Assembly (NCBI GenBank): GCA_003112755.1
Contig: BFBT01000002.1
Span: forward strand, 1-64,000
DNA length: 64,000 bases
Direction: 5' to 3'
Source: Lawsonibacter asaccharolyticus
Lineage (GTDB): Bacteria; Bacillota; Clostridia; Oscillospirales; Oscillospiraceae
Position 1 is the stretch's first letter, and each line of letters begins with the position of its first letter. The notes beneath the pieces were generated by a model that was not told where the DNA came from, did not search any database, and saw only the letters and a program-made list of their open reading frames with translations. A program made the translations under genes and the position numbers. Of this stretch, positions 60,956 through 64,000 are shown one piece after another.

Positions 60956-63900
60956 ATGCGAGTCAAATTCAAGACTCAGCAGGAACCGGGGACCCACCTG
61001 CACATCTGCAGGAACGGCACCAACTGGACCCTGCAGAGTGCGGGCGGAACCATCGAACAGGTTGTATTCAACGACCGTGGCCTTGGCCTCGATAAGTACC
61101 GTGTCATCGTCCAGGAGGATGGGCGTTCAGCCATGGTGATCCGCTTTGCGGACCTCCACCGGCACAGCGACTACTCTCTGATGGACGGCATGACCACTGT
61201 ACCTGAGATGGTCAAGCATACTGAGTATGCTGGCGCTCTGACCGACCATGGCAATATGTACGGGTTCCTGGAGCACTACAAGGCCATGAAGAAGGCCGGT
61301 AAAAAGCCGATCCTCGGCTTTGAGGCCTATCAGGAGAGCCTGACCGGCGATCTGGATGGGGCACACCTAATCCTGCTGGCCAAGAACTTCAGGGGGTATC
61401 AAAATCTGCTGAAGTTGACTTCCGAGGCGTTCGACCACTTCTACCGTAAGCCCCATGTGACATGGGCAATGCTGGAGAAGTACCATGAGGGCGTCATCGC
61501 AACCTCTGCGTGTCTGGGCGGCATCATCCCCCATGCACTGGAGGAGGGGCAGGACGACACTGCTGAGTATGCGCTCAAGCAGCTGCTCAAGATTTTCGGG
61601 GAGGATTTCTACCTGGAGATTCAGCGTCACGGCATCAGGGGCGAGTCTCTGGTTAACCAGAAACTCATTGCCCTGGGCGCGAAGTATGGCATCCCAGTGA
61701 TTGCCACCACCGACGCCCACTATCCCACTAAAGAGGACAAGGCTGCCCACGAGATCGAACTGTGTGCCCAGACCAAGAAGACGATGGCCGAGCCACATTT
61801 CGCCTTTGAGGGAACCGGCTATCATCTGCACACCTCTGAGGAGATGGAAGAACTGTTCTCTGACATTCCAGAGGTACTGGATAATACCCTGAAATTGGCT
61901 GACAAATGTGATGTGGAGCTCAAGTTGGGGGATGTGAATCTGCCATACTACGAGATCCCTGCAGGGTTCTCCACGCCAATGGACTACTTCCGGCACCTGT
62001 GTGAGGAAGGCTTTCAGAATCGTTTCGCAGGAAAACCTCAACTGACCGACCCTGTGTACAAGGAGAGATTCGACTATGAAATGGCGATGATTGAGCAGAT
62101 GGGCTTTGCCTCCTACTTCATCATTGTTTGGGACTTCATCAACTTCGCACGCAAAAACAATATCTATGTCGGGCCCGGCCGTGGCTCTGCCGCCGGCAGC
62201 TTGCTGGCGTACTGCATCGGCATCACCGACATGGATCCAATCCGGTTCAACCTGCTCTTCGAGCGGTTTCTGAACCCTGAGCGAGTTTCCTGGCCAGATA
62301 TTGACACAGATATAGAGCATTCTGGCCGTGCCAAGGTTATCGACTACATCACGAAGAAGTATGGCGCCGAGAGTGTCTGCCGTATCGTGACTTTCGGGAC
62401 TATGGCTGCAAAGATGGTGCTCAAGGATGTGGCCCGTGTTCTGGGCTACCCGACCGGTTGGGCTAACTCTTTGGCCAAGCTGGTACCGGATGACCCCAAA
62501 ATGACGCTGGTCAAGGCTCTGGACAAGAACCCGGAATTGGCCGCGAGGGCCAAAAATGACCCAGATGTGGCAAGGGTAATGGAAGTTGCAATCAAGCTGG
62601 AAGGAAACAAGAGGCATGCATCTCAGCATGCTTGCGGTTTGGTCATCAGCCCAGGTAAGATCACAGACTACCTCCCAACCTCTCTGGAAAAGGATAAGGA
62701 AACCGGCGAGCGGAGTCTAACCGCCCAGGTCACCATGACTGAGGTGGAAGACCTGTCGCTTATCAAGATGGACCTGCTGGGACTGAAAAACCTGACAGCC
62801 ATTCATGAGGTCATCGATACTGTTAAGAGGACTCGCAGCATCGACACTACTTATGAGGACTTGCCGCTGGATGACCGAGAAACCTACAAGATGCTTTCCA
62901 AGGGAATCACTGGTGGCGTGTTCCAGTTGGAAGGCGGCGGCATGACCAACAATGTTATCATCCCTATGTTTGATGATATCGACAGCCTGCCTGAGTCTCG
63001 GCTGCACGAGTGTTTCGAGCGACTTATCGCTGCTGTGGCACTCTACCGGCCCGGGCCCATGGACTATATCCCGAACTACCTGGAGGGGATGCGGGATACG
63101 ACTTCTATCCACTATCTTGTGCCAGAATTGGAAGCCATTTTGCGACCCACCTATGGAGTCATTGTATATCAGGAACAGGTTATGCAGATTGTGCAGAAGC
63201 TGGCTGGTTACTCGCTCGGAAGAGCCGATGTGGTCCGCAAGGGCATGGCAAAGAAAAAGCGTAATATTCTGGATGCTGAAAAGCTCGTGTTTATCCATGG
63301 TAACAAAGAAGCCTATGAATCCGGCAAAGACAAAAACTATGCGCCTGGCTGTGTTGCCAACGGTATCCCTGAAGCGATTGCTGAGGAGATCTGGGCGCAA
63401 ATGGATAAATTCGCCAGTTATGCTTTCAACAGATCCCATGCAGCTTGCTATGCCTGGCTGGCCAGCATCACGGCCTACATGTCCTGCCACTGGACAGCTG
63501 AGTTCTATTGTGCGATGATGAACGCCTTCGAGGATGTGGGCGACAAGGTAAAAGGCTACATGGCCCTGGCAGTCCGCCGCGGTATCAAGATTCTACCCCC
63601 GGACATCAACAAGTCTTCTGACCGCTGCATGGTTGAGGATGGCTGCATCCGGCTGGGGTTCCATAACCTGGCCTATCTGGATAAGTTCAGCCATCTGATT
63701 GCCAAGGAGAAGACCGACAAGGGCCAGTTCGAGGATTTCCAGGATTTCTATGAGCGGATGACCGACCTCGGTAAGAAACCCAGCAAGAATGTTCTGGAGT
63801 CCCTGATATTCTCCGGGGCCATGTCCAGCTTTGGGCTGAACCACCACCAGCTGGTGGAGATGATCCCGATGCTGGAGAAGGACTACAAGCAGAGCATTCC

Positions 63901-64000
63901 TGTCCGCCAGCTGGGCCAGATCACCCTCTTCTCTCCGGAGGAGATGAAGGTTAAGCCCCCTGAGGCGGCGGAGTACAGTGATCAGTTCCTCATGGAGAAA
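60956..64000 (+). CDS. dnaE: DNA polymerase III alpha subunit (partial at the right edge)
   Basis: The frame is open for 1015 codons from the ATG at 60956 (AAGGAGG 6 bases upstream) to the window end. After a ~65-residue N-terminal extension comes the PHP domain (ADLHRHSDYSLMDG; ALTDHGNMYG; ATSACLGG; TTDAHYP). The PolIII palm follows (YVGPGRGSAAGSLLAYC; PDIDTDIEHSGRAKVIDY with catalytic Asp residues), then thumb and fingers (HASQHACGLVISP; ALYRPGPMDYI; VYQEQVMQIVQ; FNRSHAACYA) and the start of the tail. Metal-binding PHP histidines look intact. This is a replicative polymerase, clearly DnaE-type rather than PolC. Its presence argues for element-specific replication. Confidence 0.92.
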   Translation, partial: MRVKFKTQQEPGTHLHICRNGTNWTLQSAGGTIEQVVFNDRGLGLDKYRVIVQEDGRSAMVIRFADLHRHSDYSLMDGMTTVPEMVKHTEYAGALTDHGNMYGFLEHYKAMKKAGKKPILGFEAYQESLTGDLDGAHLILLAKNFRGYQNLLKLTSEAFDHFYRKPHVTWAMLEKYHEGVIATSACLGGIIPHALEEGQDDTAEYALKQLLKIFGEDFYLEIQRHGIRGESLVNQKLIALGAKYGIPVIATTDAHYPTKEDKAAHEIELCAQTKKTMAEPHFAFEGTGYHLHTSEEMEELFSDIPEVLDNTLKLADKCDVELKLGDVNLPYYEIPAGFSTPMDYFRHLCEEGFQNRFAGKPQLTDPVYKERFDYEMAMIEQMGFASYFIIVWDFINFARKNNIYVGPGRGSAAGSLLAYCIGITDMDPIRFNLLFERFLNPERVSWPDIDTDIEHSGRAKVIDYITKKYGAESVCRIVTFGTMAAKMVLKDVARVLGYPTGWANSLAKLVPDDPKMTLVKALDKNPELAARAKNDPDVARVMEVAIKLEGNKRHASQHACGLVISPGKITDYLPTSLEKDKETGERSLTAQVTMTEVEDLSLIKMDLLGLKNLTAIHEVIDTVKRTRSIDTTYEDLPLDDRETYKMLSKGITGGVFQLEGGGMTNNVIIPMFDDIDSLPESRLHECFERLIAAVALYRPGPMDYIPNYLEGMRDTTSIHYLVPELEAILRPTYGVIVYQEQVMQIVQKLAGYSLGRADVVRKGMAKKKRNILDAEKLVFIHGNKEAYESGKDKNYAPGCVANGIPEAIAEEIWAQMDKFASYAFNRSHAACYAWLASITAYMSCHWTAEFYCAMMNAFEDVGDKVKGYMALAVRRGIKILPPDINKSSDRCMVEDGCIRLGFHNLAYLDKFSHLIAKEKTDKGQFEDFQDFYERMTDLGKKPSKNVLESLIFSGAMSSFGLNHHQLVEMIPMLEKDYKQSIPVRQLGQITLFSPEEMKVKPPEAAEYSDQFLMEK

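Overview
The window looks like part of a large extrachromosomal or integrated element (megaplasmid or phage-plasmid scale) from a moderately GC-rich Clostridia-type Bacillota. The basis is AGGAGG ribosome binding sites almost everywhere, S-layer-homology (SLH) surface proteins, a PcfJ-family protein of conjugative elements, and IS3, IS110 and IS200/IS605 insertion sequences. The taxon is an inference. No rRNA, tRNA, CRISPR array or phage structural gene was seen.

Layout. 1-12 kb is an accessory zone: a broken TnpB, a radical SAM enzyme, small unknown proteins, an IS3 copy inserted in a membrane-protein gene, a nucleotidase/guanylate kinase fusion, an XRE regulator, IS110 and a DUF262/HNH remnant. 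Nearly every longer gene here carries single-base frame breaks, while genes from 12 to 64 kb are intact. 12-21 kb (minus strand) is a maintenance block: RecD2 helicase, two unknown proteins, a PH-domain protein, a ParM-type actin and ParB/ParA. 21-26 kb holds a secreted protein, a coiled-coil protein, an Ig-like repeat protein without signal peptide, and PcfJ. 26-28 kb is an IS200/IS605 TnpB element. 28-32 kb holds small unknown proteins and a DUF262 protein, followed by a probable solo HEARO/IscB-type omega RNA (32.25-32.65 kb). 32.7-37.8 kb has NAD-dependent DNA ligase, an unknown protein, a serine recombinase, an N-6 methylase-like protein and a ribbon-helix-helix regulator with clear operators. 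38-52.6 kb is two giant SLH proteins (2626 and 2160 aa). 53-56.7 kb has small membrane proteins and signal peptidase I. 57-64 kb has a second RecD-type helicase, a small SLH protein and a DNA polymerase III alpha (DnaE) running off the right edge.

Together the genes describe a self-sufficient element. It brings replication and repair enzymes (DnaE, LigA, two RecD helicases), two segregation systems (ParA/ParB and a ParM-type actin) and a surface programme (three SLH proteins plus signal peptidase).

Three sequence signatures recur between genes. (1) Interspersed inverted repeats have outer ends TCTTTTTTAACGAAGAAA and inner ends GGGTCCGTGAG; some copies are compact (160-313 bp) and others enclose genes. 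(2) A promoter-like motif TGCATANNAT is often followed by a conserved CCCCAATTTNGGAGA leader. (3) A palindrome CGAAACNGTTTCG clusters upstream of parAB and also lies 29-34 bp before several of those promoters. These signatures are the most novel content of the window.
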